Shown here piece by piece: positions 11,530 through 22,300 of a stretch of 64,000 bases of DNA (positions are counted from its first letter, which is position 1; each line of letters begins with the position of its first letter). Under the pieces are notes generated by a model. It was not told the origin of the DNA and made no database searches. It was given only the letters and a program-made list of their open reading frames with translations. A program made the translations under genes and the position numbers. Source of the stretch: Gnetum montanum (taxonomy: Eukaryota; Streptophyta; Gnetopsida; Gnetales; Gnetaceae); assembly GCA_015680685.1 (NCBI GenBank), contig MNCI01002984.1, positions 231,279 to 295,278 on the forward strand. Reading direction: 5' to 3'.

Positions 11530-12255
11530 GTTTATATCTACATTCATACTTCAATTTTAGAGTAGAGTCCTTCACTGTGGACCCTTCAGAAACTACATGA
11601 GATTTAGAGAATGATAGTGGAACATCTTCAATTAACTCCTTTAATTTTTGATCAACATACATCTATTGCATCTAAGCTCAAACTCATTGTAAGTTGTCAT
11701 AAGCAACAATTGCATCATGGTGATAACACACAACTTTTACCTAAGGTAGATTTCAACAATGCTTTATAGTAAGCTATAAAATTTTTATTCACAACCTATT
11801 CTTGTAAATATCTCATCTTGAAATCTAGTTTCTTTCATTTTGCCTCAAAGGTTCTTCTTAATTTACTGAGATTTTATATATGGTTTTACAAGTCAAGGTC
11901 TTCTTGGAGTTTAAAGATCCTATTTTGCATTATGAGTTTATTATCCTTTAACTTCATAGTTTTCATCATCAATTCCTTTACTCTACTTATGAGCTCTATC
12001 TCTACACTAAAACCCATGGTGTTCCTTGCTTACTTTAGTGTTGCTAACTCTTGTGATTTCTTCTTTATAAACTTCAGCACACCTTCAATTTCTCCTTCAA
12101 ATTTTGCAAATGCTTTAGCATATTTCTCCTTTTCTTGATAGGTAGTTATTAAATCTTTATTCAACTCCTCATTTTGTACCAAAGTAGTATTAAAAATTAT
12201 TTTATAACTTCTTAGCATTTTACTATAGGCTTCAACTCTAAAACAATGTTCCACC
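11530..12255 (-). pseudogene. C-terminal half of an unrecognised retroelement-type ORF, split by an insertion
   Basis: Read on the minus strand this continues the ORF whose N-terminal half is at 19,392-20,725. The parts were separated by the LTR element at 12,261-19,386. Near the junction it reads AYSKMLRSYKIIFNTTLVQ, then a charged coiled-coil-like region (EEIEGVLKF-type pattern), ending near 11,530. The plus-strand segment at 26,160-26,930 matches it piece by piece, for example FIAYYKALLKSTLGK against FIAHYK.LLKFTLGK. Function and family are not recognised. Confidence 0.6.
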
Positions 12256-12260
12256 ATAGT
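12256..12260. repeat. Target site duplication ATAGT, left copy
   Basis: ATAGT directly precedes the left LTR and recurs directly after the right LTR at 19,387-19,391. A 5-bp duplication is what Ty3/gypsy integrases produce. Confidence 0.9.
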
Positions 12261-13223
12261 TGATGAGTGGTGAGGTACCCCTACACTCAACCATACGAAA
12301 CGAGCGTAGCACGCGCGATCCAGTCGAACTTTGCAGACTAAATGCCTACATGCCCCATGGAACACTTGGGGTTAATCATTTGTTGTCTTCCCAGACTTAC
12401 TTGTATGTGTCACGGTGTATGGTTAAGCAAGTCAGAGGTATATGAATTTTTATGGTCTTTTATGTTTTTCTCCTATGCTTATCGAGGTGAAGGGTTGAGA
12501 AACTAACTAATCCTAACTAATGACTAAGTCTAAATTAACTAGCGTTAGCATCTGTTACCACTTACCGTACACACCTTGAACCTATGCAATTGTGGCTACC
12601 AAACGCTAATCGTTACTGGGATCACCACACGTAACGCACGTGCTCGAAATGGTCGTACTGGGGCACTTAACTAGCCTAAATGTAATGAGCAGCCGATTCC
12701 TTGACTAGCCGTACACATCTGTAAATGCTTGTAATCAAGTCGTACTCATTCCGCATTCTAGGAGTTGAGGGTGAGAGAATCTAATCGCGATGAGCAGTCG
12801 ATTCCTTGATTAGCCATACACATTCGTCAATGCTTGTAATCAAGTCGTACTCATGCCGCGCTAATGCAGGTAATAAATAACAGGTAGGAAATAACATGTA
12901 ATAAACCTATTCCATGCACTGCAAGGTTTATTCACAAAGCTCGTCTTTATTGATGTACACAACTTCCGTTCAGGTACAAACTGCTCGAATTAAGATCCAT
13001 TCACTTGGGAACTCCTACTGTGGGCACATGGAAAATATTTTATCTTTGGAGTGATCAAATTGCCAGAGTTTCCCTACTTCTAGCCTAGGATTGAAAATAA
13101 GGGGAGTGCTGCCTCTTATTTATAGATTTGGCGGCAGACCGCAATATCGCGTACGCGACATCGCAAGGGACAACGCAATATCGCGTACGCAATATTGCGG
13201 CTCATGCGAATCGCGTCTCATCA
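12261..13223 (-). repeat. 3' LTR of the TR-GAG element
   Basis: Begins TGATGAGTGGTGAGG and ends GCGTCTCATCA on the plus strand. A TATA-like CTATAAATA on the minus strand at 13,117-13,125 and an AATAAA on the minus strand at 12,946-12,951 are about 170 bases apart, as expected for a U3-R arrangement. Two exact copies of CGCAATATCGCGTACGC (13,140-13,156 and 13,174-13,190) lie in U3. Confidence 0.92.
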
Positions 13224-13236
13224 TACCCCCATGACT
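13224..13236 (-). other. Polypurine tract beside the 3' LTR
   Basis: On the minus strand AGTCATGGGGGTA abuts the LTR start TGATGAG. A purine run with five Gs at this site is the usual plus-strand primer of LTR elements. Confidence 0.7.
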
Positions 13237-13792
13237 GAATGAAAACTCGTCCTCGAGTTCCTTACAATAATATCGAGAAGGTATGAAATTATTGAGGGGA
13301 ATGAAACTAATGGAATGACATGTGAACGGATCATCATCACAAGACTTGACAAAACTGGTGTTCATGACAACAAGGGTGAACACCTTATTACAATGACATC
13401 AGGCCTTAGTTGGCAACTGAGAAAGAGAGAGAGAAAGAAGTGTTGCTGCTGCCAACGCCAAGATTGCGCCTTTGTTGTCCATCCATAAGCGCACCATCAA
13501 TCTTGCTCCTTGCATAGCTGCTTCCAGCCCGGCTCCATTCCAAGTGTTTGCTTCAGATCCAATCCGTTGTTGCATGATCGTCATCTGCACACACAACACA
13601 GTCTCATATTAGCAAGGATAAATGAATCATCATATAATTGATACCTTGCTTCGGTGTAGGTCCATTGGCTAGGTTGTGGTATGGCTAATACGGATCAGGA
13701 GATATATTAATGATGACTATCGAAAGTGTAGGGGTTAGGAAGAAAATCAAAAAAATTCAGGGCTAGGAGAAAATCTATGAAATCAGGCCCCG

Positions 13793-13805
13793 TACCCCCA
13801 TGACT
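13793..13805 (-). other. Second copy of the PPT motif, internal
   Basis: TACCCCCATGACT here is identical to 13,224-13,236 at the LTR border. It lies 570 bases inside the element. It could be an extra plus-strand priming site or a trace of a small internal duplication. Confidence 0.5.
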
Positions 13806-15069
13806 AATCGCGAACCTCTGGTAGCGGTAGAATGGAGAAAGAAAAGGAGAAAGAAAGATAGATAAAAAAGGACAATTAAAACATCGATTAAGTGGATGTC
13901 AAGATGGTAATGAACAAAAGAAAACTAATTGCAAAAATGTTAGGGAAAAGAAGTTAACGGATGCTCCAAATAGGAATGCCAGTGGGCCCTCCCCAAAGCA
14001 GGCTCATGCCCTTAATGCCCTGACAAACCCACATTCAAAGAGTTCGTAGGCTCTGGGAATGTCATTTGGAACAAGAGTTAAAGTCTTGACCACATGAATT
14101 TACCGAAAAGAAAACAATGCATCTACCAAAATATATACACTAATGATACAATCGGCAATGAGGTGAGTAATGGAGAGAAGGATGGAGAAAGGAGAAAGGA
14201 ATGGAATCCCAAGAAAAAGGTGGTGTACAGCCCCTTGTGTAATTCATGGTTAATGTGACTTGGCAAGTCTCATTCCAACTCTGGCCTCAAACCAACCACA
14301 TCCAGTGACTTCGCATCAATGCATTCAGCCAATCCATCCACTTGGATAACAGGGATGCATCTCCAATGAGCCACCACCATTCCGATGAAACAAATGAGAG
14401 AATGGGAAGCGAGAAGGGCCTTAGTTAAAGGAAACACTTTTGGTTCCATAACCAGTGCTTGTAGCCCAAGTTTATTTCTTCTAAGGGGTGTGCTTTGAAT
14501 TCTCACTTTTTTTTGTGTTTTGTGTTTTTATGCATGAGAACCACACTATGCAAAGACTTTTTAGTTTTATTGTCTCAGCTTCCAATAATTGGGGTAACAT
14601 CGGAATGATAAGAAAAATCAAAAAGAAAAACATCCAAGCACCTAAGAAAATGGCCAACACAAAAGCATCAAGTTCCCTTGAAGCCACACCCTTTGCAATC
14701 CTTGAGTCCTTCCTTAGTTTGAGAAATACCTAGTCACCGATTTGTTTAAGTTATTATTAGAAAGGGATTGTACATTTTCAAGCCGAGAGAGACCATAGAA
14801 ACTGGTGGATGGATGGATGAAGTGGTCTCATTGCCTACCATATCAAAAGAAACATACCTTAGTATCAACATTGTGACTTGAAGGTAAAAATCAAACACTA
14901 GCAATCAATATGAAAACAGTTCATACCATCATTCCAAACACTTATTGGGTGACAAACTTATAGGGTGGATCACACACACACACACAAAATGGAAAAAGGA
15001 TAATGATGTTGTAAAAAAAAACAAGAAAAAGTTAAAGAAATTTGTAAAAAAAAAATTAGAAAAGTTAAA

Positions 15070-15178
15070 AAAATTTGTAAAACAAAAACGTGTAAAACAA
15101 AAACTTGAAAAATAAAAACGTGTAAAACAAAAACTTGTAAAACAAAAACGTGTAAGACAAAAACATTGTAAAACAAAA
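15070..15178. repeat. A-rich tandem repeat, about 15-bp unit
   Basis: Seven or so copies of a unit like GTAAAACAAAAACGT follow one another, with variants GAAAAAT and GTAAGAC. On the minus strand this stays open as FLFYKFLFYTFLF-type sequence, which is a composition effect and not a protein signal. Confidence 0.8.
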
Positions 15179-15207
15179 ATCGAAAAAGAATTGAGGGCCC
15201 CATATGA

Positions 15208-15810
15208 TTAGCATAGATGACCATCTCCCCCATGACTGAGTTGTAAGGGAGAGATCCGAAATAATGAGCGTTTGTTTAAATTTTGTAGAAGTGCCCAACT
15301 TCTCCCAACTGATGTTCTTAGGTTGAGGGGTTGAAGTTGGCAACACTCATATTTCAATGTGTCTATGTCTTCGTTGTTGGGATGGGTTTCCTCAGTTCGT
15401 TCCATGCACATTTTTCTACTCCTTCTAGTAGCTGTCAACCACGGGGTGTCTACTACTTCTTGTGTGGTTGCTACATACAGGCATCTTTGTTACAAAGTTT
15501 CAAGGTCACACCTGTTACATGGAGGCATTTCCTCCATGTCATCACCCGATGAATCACTGTATGTGATGCATGGAACTTTCCTCTTCTCGATCTTTCCACA
15601 AATGTTTATCTTAGAAATTTCCAAGGAAAGATCGTGGATCCTAAGGCATGCATCTACTGTACTTAGCCATGCCCTTCCCATTATAATTGGGAAGTCCCCT
15701 TCATTNGGACTCCCAGGGTCAGTTAGTTTCCTAGGAAGATGGCCTACCTTAATCTAGTCGGTTATAGTATGCGTTAACATAATCGTATGCGTTACACTCT
15801 GTTGGACTGA
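15208..15810 (-). pseudogene. Protease-region ORF of the TR-GAG element
   Basis: Minus-strand pieces read GDFPIIMGRAWLSTVDACL (15,630-15,695), then ISKINICGKIEKRKVPCIT, a segment rich in Cys and charged residues, ending in QLSHGGDGHLC. The GRAWLSTVDA block is the conserved segment after the aspartic-protease flap in Athila-like elements and recurs in three other copies in the window (22,690-22,790, 49,230-49,310, 63,530-63,600). One base (15,706) is an unresolved N. At least one stop (near 15,480) interrupts the frame, so the protease is probably inactive or frameshifted. Confidence 0.6.
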
Positions 15811-16431
15811 AGGGTGCTTCGAAGTGTTAGATGGTGGAGGAATGTACATCGGCTCAATCGCTTGTTGTTGCGAGAGTTTGTCTGGGCTTTTGGTTCTAAA
15901 GTAAGGCCTCCTCTTTTTACAGTTGCTAGAACCAACAACAGGTTGAATATTTACAGCTCTCGCAGCGTGACGTTGCTACAGTTGAGGAGGAAGTTCCCCT
16001 TACGTTGTTGGAGCAGGAGGTGTTGTGGGAACTACAAGTGGAAGAGGTGCGAATGGAGTTGGAGGATGGTACGAGTGTGAGATGTCTCTCGGAAGAGAAG
16101 GAGTCCTCCTAAAATACTCCCGAACTTGGTAGTGATGTTGGGGAGTTGTGTGATCCATAGAGTCACCTGGAGAAACTGGTAGCTGCACATAATAACCATA
16201 AGGATCGGGCTGCCAGTAAGGGTACTATTGTGTTGGTGATGGCATCCCCCATGACTGTGGGTATTGCCACTGCTGATGCTGTCCGATGGGCTGTGGTGGA
16301 GTTCCACTTGGATAATACGTTAGTGGTTGGTGGAGCTGCCTTGGGTTACCTTGTGGATAAGGTAACCTATGGGGTGTTTGCCGTTAGTTGAGTCTTGGAT
16401 TTAGCGCATACACCCCAGACTCCTGTATATG

Positions 16432-18060
16432 TTAGATAATTGGGCAACATCCCTTAGGATGGTCATAGTGGCAAATCTCAAATCCACTATCATCGTCTGT
16501 GTCAGAGTCCATAGCCTCATCGAAGATAAGAATTTTCCCCTTACCCTTGTTATGTGCAGGGCTTAAATTTCTCTGCTTTTTCTTACCTTTGTCACTACTT
16601 CGTTCCTCCTTAGACTCTTCTACGATTTTCAAGACTATTTCAATTCTCGAGTCTAAGAAATCCCACATTTGGTCGACCTTGGCCGATACCTCGGTTGTTA
16701 ATTTTTGGATCAGCAAAGTTTTTCGATTCACCACCTCTTTGAGTGGTGACTCATCCTCCTCATCACAGAATTTCACTCCCTTCTTGCGAAGGGAGGGATC
16801 ATGGTTGTACTCTTCCGCACTTTCCCTTTTTCGTAGCTCACCTTCTTCTTTTGCTACTTGTTCCAACAAGCTATGCACTTCATGGGCTCTAAGTTGTGAG
16901 AGTCTCCCTTGGGCATAAGTCCCAAGGGTTCTTCTAGTTTCATTCCTTAGCCCATCCACAATGTGGCGAAGTTGATCCCGCTGAGCGTACCCATGGCCCA
17001 GGCAATGATGTAACAATGTGTAGTAGCGGGTCATGGCAGCATCCAAGGGTTCATATGTACCTTGCTTCCAGCCTTGGATCTGTTTGCACAAATTGGATAC
17101 TCTGGAGTACGTTTCATACTTTTCGTTGAACAATTCTAGCATCGTACTCCACCTCCTGATGGTTTCCGGTTCTAAGGACCAGTACCAACTCTCTGCTTCT
17201 TTGGTAAGTGTCCTTGGGAACAACTTAAGCTTTTGCCACTCATTTTCTATATTTTGCAAGGCACAGGCATCGTGGAATGCCTGTAAATGATTTTGCGGAT
17301 CTACGTTGTATCCCCCTTCAAATCGTGGGATATTGTTCATGTCTAAACGTTTGATCCAACTATCTTTTATATGCCTTGTGGGAATCCTAACTACGTTCGT
17401 TATGTCAAGCATACTTCGGGTTGCGAGTAGGGGCTCATCATGATCATCTCTTTCATGATGCCTATGATGTCTGCGTTGTTCCCTACTCTCCCTGCGTCCT
17501 TGCCCTTGTCCTCTCTCTCGACTTTCCCATTAAGGTCTTTCGTCCTTCTTACCTTTATCCTCATCTTTATGTTCATGGTGGCTATGCCCAGATGTGGAAG
17601 GAAAGGGTGAGTGATGGGATGAAGGAGAAGAAGAAGGGGAACCATCACCATGACAATGTTTCTTGTCTTCTCTTCGGCTGCTACGGCCCTGATCGTGGTG
17701 ACGATCTAAGTGCTCATCCTTAGCATGAGTGGTTATTCCCTCTATGAACAATTGGTGTTCACGGGCATCAGAACCAGTGTTATGTATCATTGATTGTAGA
17801 TTCTGATACCCAACCTCCTCACCATCGTTAGGAGGGGAAACATCATTTGCTAAAGAACCCGTGATAAGGGGTTCCTCATCTCCTATTTTGCTAAGGACGT
17901 GCGAGGCTTTGCCCTTCAAAAAAGTATGTTGACTCTCCTGCCTTAAGTCTCTCATATGTTGGGCATCTGTGGGATAATAATCCCTCATGTCAAAATCTTC
18001 TGCAACGTATTCAGCAAATAGTTCTTGTATGCCTATCTGTGCCAAGGCACGGAAAAGCAT
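16432..18060 (-). CDS. Gag of the TR-GAG element, two long open pieces
   Basis: Two minus-strand frames, 17,530-18,060 (176 codons) and 16,432-17,412 (326 codons), are joined by about 110 bases of charged sequence rich in R, E and H. The N-terminal piece starts MLFRALAQIGIQELFAEYV and becomes a Ser/His/Lys-rich linker. The second contains the retrotransposon gag domain: WIKRLDMNNIPRFEGGYNVD, then LFPRTLTKEAESWYWSLEPE, MLELFNEKYE and WKQGTYEPLDAAMTRYYTLL. Gag forms the virus-like particle that packages the element RNA. No CCHC knuckle is visible; the C-terminus is charged. One stop after KDERP and a frame change would be needed to read through, so it is either broken once or expressed as two products. 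It is the best-preserved gag in the window. Confidence 0.78.
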
Positions 18061-18415
18061 GCGAGAGACTGATCAATATGGGGGTAACATGATGTTACCT
18101 TGCAAATCTCTCCATCACAGCTATTCATCTTGATGGAGAATAAAAGTAAAGTTAGGGATATACTCATCGGGATGAGTATATGTCATCTTATATTGTTTAG
18201 GACTTGGCTGATTTCAGCTATGTGTTTTATGTTGCCGACTGTCTCGTGTATGGTCCTTAGGCGGTGAGTTGCTCTTATGAGAAGAAGATATTTTCATCGG
18301 TGTGCTATTTCATCGTTATAAAATTTTTTATCTTTTGATTAACCCGAAGGTTTGTTAAGGCTCACAACGATGTGAGTGATATCCCTTATGTTCTATTCAG
18401 CGCACAAACACTTAG

Positions 18416-18434
18416 TCCCCGGCAACAGCGCCAA
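18416..18434 (-). other. Primer binding site, tRNA-Asp type
   Basis: The minus strand reads TTGGCGCTGTTGCCGGGGA directly inside the 5' LTR. Eighteen of these bases pair with the 3' end of plant tRNA-Asp(GTC), TCCCCGGCAACGGCGCCA, with one mismatch. tRNA-Asp primer sites are typical of the Athila lineage. Confidence 0.85.
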
Positions 18435-19386
18435 TGATGAGTGGTGAGGTACCCCTACACTCAATCATACGAAACGAGCGTAGCACGTGCGATCCGGTTG
18501 AACTCTGCAGACTAAATGCCTACACGCCCCATGGAACACTTGGGGTTAATCATTCGTTGTCTTCCCATACTTACTTGTATGTGTCATGGTGTATGGTTAA
18601 GCAAGTCAGAGGTATATCAATTTTTATGGTCTTTTATGTTTTTCTCCTATGCTTATCGAGGTGAAGGGTTGAGAAACTAACTAATCCTAACTAATGACTA
18701 AGTCTAAATTAACTAGCGTCAGCATCCATTCCCACTTACCGTACACACCTTGAACCTATGCAACTATGGCTACCAAACGCTAATCGTTACTGGGATCACC
18801 ACACATAACACACGTGCTCGAAGTGGTCGTACTGAGGCACTTAACTAGCCTAAATGTAATGAGTAGCTGATTCCTTGACTAGCCGTACACATCCGTAAAT
18901 GCTCATAATCAAGTCGTACTCATTCCGCATTCTAGGAGTTAAGGGTGAGAGAATCTAATCGCGATGAGCAGCCGATTTCTTGATTAGCCGTAAACATTCG
19001 TCAATGCTCGTAATCAAGTCATACTCATGCCGCGCTAATGTAGGTAATAAATAACATGTAATAAACCTATTCCATGCACTGCAAGGTTTATCCACAAAGC
19101 TCGTCTTTATTGCTGTACACAACTTGCGTTCAGGTACAAACTGCTTGAATAAAGATTCGTTCACTTTGGGACTCCTACTGCGGGCACATGGAAAATATTC
19201 TATCTTTGGAGTGATCAAACTACCAGAGTTTCCCTACTTCTAGCCTAGGATTGGAAATAAGGGGAGTGCTGCCTCTTATTTATAGATTTGGTGGCGAATC
19301 GCAATATCGCGTACGCGACATCGCAGGGGACGACGCGATATCGCATGGGATGCGATATCATGGCTCATGCGAATCGCGTCTCATCA
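18435..19386 (-). repeat. 5' LTR of the TR-GAG element
   Basis: Same termini as the left copy. It carries the promoter used for element transcription: a minus-strand TATA-like CTATAAATA at 19,277-19,285. U3 here has diverged from the left copy, with GCGATATCGCATGGGATGCG in place of the second 17-mer repeat. Confidence 0.92.
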
Positions 19387-19391
19387 ATAGT
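19387..19391. repeat. Target site duplication ATAGT, right copy
   Basis: Matches 12,256-12,260 exactly. Removing the element and one copy restores the interrupted ORF on the minus strand. Confidence 0.9.
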
Positions 19392-20725
19392 GTAGTTCAT
19401 AATCATTAGATCATATAACATCATTGCTCACCATGATGAAATTGATTTTAGAGAGCCTACTAATATCCTTGTGTACCATGCCTCTAATTACTAACGAAAA
19501 GTCATTGGGTTCTTCTCCAATGACATCTTAAAGAAATCAATGGTTACTTTTTGATGAAAAACCTTATTTTCAAAGCTATGATGTTGCATCATCACATGCA
19601 TCATGAATGAAGTCAAGTAATCATACTCAATTTTGCTTCATCCCTTTTCTTGGACATCAATGGATCATTTTTTTGGAAGCTTTGTGGTAGTCATCTTTGG
19701 CTTGAGAAGGCTTTTAGAAATAACTAAGACATCAACTCTTTATTTTTATCTTTCATCACTACGCTAATTTCCATTACATTTGCATTATTGAAGACCTTAA
19801 TAAAAATTGGTAAGAGGTAGCCATAGAAAAAATGAGGGGTAGAAATTGTGTAGTATGAAAGTGCTTGTCTATTCATTTTAACTTTGAAGATAAATAGCCA
19901 ATCCACATGGCTTTTCTACTTTAGTGTGGCATAGAGAAGACATAGTAGAGGCTAGAAGATAACATTTTTTTTTGTCCTTCATAGCTACCCAGTAAGTAGT
20001 AATATTAGTCAAACTAGAATATGACATCTTAATCTATAAAATTAGAACTCTTAGAGTGGCAATAGTGCAATCCTTTCTCCATTCATCTTCATTAACAAAA
20101 CATTCTACTAGTTGATGCTTGAAAAAAATTACTTTGTTCAATGCAAAATCTATTTTCATCATTTCAAAATAGAATTGTAGGAACCTCTTCTAAATCCTAG
20201 AAAATCTATAGGTCTTTCCAATTTGATAAATAAACTAGTTATTACTATAATTTTCTCACAAAATTATCAACCACCATATTATTCTTCAAAACCGCATGCT
20301 CCACAAATGGTGTGAGGTTTGATCTTTCTAGTTTAGCATTGTGATCCAACTTCACTAATTTTGTGGCCAATGTTAGATCATGATAGTAACATTGAATGTT
20401 GATCCTAAGGACTAGATATTTGGCATATACTTCTCTTGACAACAAGAAATCAAAGTCTATTATTTTATTAGTCACAGCTTCATAATGGATGGCCATTGTA
20501 GAATGTAATTTTATCTTCTTGGGATTGGTATTTGATGTTGACCTAGAGGCTTCACTATTAGGATTTTCATGATGACTTCTTGGTTGTGGTACTAGTGATG
20601 GTGATAGTGATGATATGTCACGTTATGTATGTTTTGAGGACATTAGTGCTGGGGTATGGTCAATGTGTTTCCTTTTTGGACACCCTCGCTTCTAACCTCA
20701 CCTTCTTTCACTACATGCCATTTCA
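19392..20725 (-). pseudogene. N-terminal half of the unrecognised ORF split by the TR-GAG insertion
   Basis: Minus-strand reading starts near 20,721 (MACSE..., then GCPKRKHIDHTPALMSSKHT), followed by MAIHYEAVTNKIIDFDFLL, YVKYLV-like and HAVLKNNMVVDNFVRKL (20,245-20,496). It continues with stops and frame changes to the insertion point. The plus-strand block 24,985-26,150 is a relative at roughly 70 percent by eye (HYEAMTNKM, MVVDNFVRI). A basic N-terminus, a long middle and a coiled-coil C-terminus suggest a gag-like or accessory retroelement protein, but no known domain is recognised. A tRNA-Met-type primer site lies 470 bases upstream at 21,189-21,200. Confidence 0.55.
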
Positions 20726-20759
20726 AAAAATAGTTAATCTATAATCTTGAAGAAACTAT

Positions 20760-22300
20760 GACTTTTTAAAATTAAATTTTAAATAATGAAAAATAACATG
20801 CATTACAAATTCAAGTTATTGCATAATGATTTCTTTCATCTAAACTAATTTAAAACTTAAATTAAATTTAAATAATCAACAAACTAAAAATTGTGAAATA
20901 ATTCATTTCTTTAAATTCTAAAAAAAACCATGGTATCTCAACTATAAATTAAATTTTAAATACTTACGAGTTGAAATCAAAGCTAACAAGTGAATTTGGA
21001 ACTCAACATGCTTGAAAATCTAAATTTTCTTATTGCATTGAGCTCTTTACAATTTTCACAATTTATTTGCAAATGTAAAAAATGAGATTCTATGATTTAC
21101 TTTTGTACTTACCTTGGCATTAAATGCATTTAACTACCATATCATCATACATGTCACACAATGTTGGTTTGAAAGGTTATTAAAACATGCTTTGATACCA
21201 TCTTAAGTTTTGTAATTCTTAGATCACCAGGTCTAGGAAACTAGAAATACTTTGATGACCATCATAACATAAACAAAAGAATCATAAAGGTTGGAACACA
21301 CTGTGAATATTATAGTGTTCATAGTATTACTCACATATATTATGTTTGAACAAGAAAAATAAATAAATAGAGAAAAATAATATTAAACGATATGTCTTTG
21401 TTATTATATTCTACATACTATACTTTGGAAAGAACTAGAGTACATACATATATATGTTAGGAGGAACAATCATTTCCATATAATGAATAGACACAACAAA
21501 TAGTTAATTCTAGTTAAAGAATGCAAAAAACAAAATTATTTGGAATAAACTCTAAATAAAAACTAGTATAATGCACCTACACCATGGCCAATGTTGTACA
21601 CCATGATAGTATATACAAACTCTCATGGTGTTATAGAATATAGATAAGAACTAGCATGTTAAGCTTGTTAGAACACACAAAATCCTTTACAAATACTTTA
21701 TCATACTTCCACGACTTATTAAAAATGCATCCTCAAGTTATACAAAATGAACAAAGTTCAATTGCAAAAATTTTGGGGTTACCATGATTAGATTAAATAA
21801 TATTACAAAGCTTAAGTGGCATATTACAAAAATTATTTAAGTCAGTATTACAAGAAATTTGATAAATGACTAATGAATAAAGAAGTTTACAAAAATTACA
21901 AAATTCTTCAAAAATCCATTAGTGATGTGTCTTCATGTTATTCCCAGTGGTGGTGGTTCTTCCAATCTTGGTTGCTATGTTGGTGCTTTCCTTTTATGAA
22001 AAAGTTTTAAAGTATGGACCAAAATTTCTCATCATCAACGCATGGATTTCTAAGTATGGAACATGTAATGTTCAAGCTCTATTTTTTAATTTGCTACTTA
22101 TATTACATAATAGAAATAACTTAAGAAAATAGAATATAAAGAAAGGAATAATAACAAGAAATGAAAAACATATTAAGAATTGAAAAATTATGAAGAAATA
22201 AGAAAATGACAAAAAACTAGAGACATGTTAATAATAGAAAATGGATAAAAAAATTTAAAACAAAATAAAAATAAAAATACATTTATCAATATTTGATTCA
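20760..22300. other. AT-rich stretch, probable decayed LTR/leader
   Basis: No coding content was supported. It includes the primer-site-like sequence described separately; sequence to its right (about 21,201-22,100) could be the 5' LTR of the older minus-strand element, but no second LTR was recognised. From 22,140 to 22,260 the sequence is very A-rich, like the 3' regions of the Athila-like copies. Confidence 0.4.
21189..21200 (-). other. Primer binding site, initiator tRNA-Met type
   Basis: The minus strand reads TGGTATCAAAGC, one base different from the classical TGGTATCAGAGC site. It lies upstream of the split ORF on the same strand, which supports that ORF being retroelement-derived. 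The expected CA LTR end next to it is not clean (CTTAAGA precedes). Confidence 0.55.

Larger units (their letters stand above)
13237..15207 (-). other. Noncoding 3' internal region of the TR-GAG element
   Basis: About 2 kb with no convincing coding content in the place where pol would be. A frame at 14,270-14,506 is open for 78 codons but unrecognised. The region contains a second exact copy of the PPT-adjacent 13-mer and an A-rich 15-bp tandem repeat, both listed separately, and short runs of (GA)n near 13,425 and (CA)n near 14,972. Confidence 0.6.
12261..19386 (-). mobile_element. Complete TR-GAG-type (non-autonomous) Athila-like LTR retrotransposon
   Basis: A 7,126-bp element on the minus strand bounded by LTRs of 963 and 952 bp with TGATGAG/CTCATCA ends and an ATAGT target duplication. 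It has a tRNA-Asp-type primer site beside the right (5') LTR and a G-run polypurine tract beside the left (3') LTR. The internal 5.2 kb encodes gag and a protease-region ORF, then about 2 kb without coding content. No RT, RNase H or integrase motif was found on either strand. This matches the TR-GAG class, which needs pol in trans. LTRs differ at about 10 of the first 200 bases, so it is among the younger insertions here yet not recent. Confidence 0.88.

Noticed and set aside
14970-15233. Minus-strand frames with repeated FLFYTFLFYKF strings resembling membrane segments
   Set aside because: They arise from an A-rich 15-bp tandem repeat in a noncoding part of the TR-GAG element.
16499-16918. 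Plus-strand 139-codon frame rich in Ser and Leu
   Set aside because: It is the antisense shadow of the gag coding sequence on the minus strand, which has clear family motifs.
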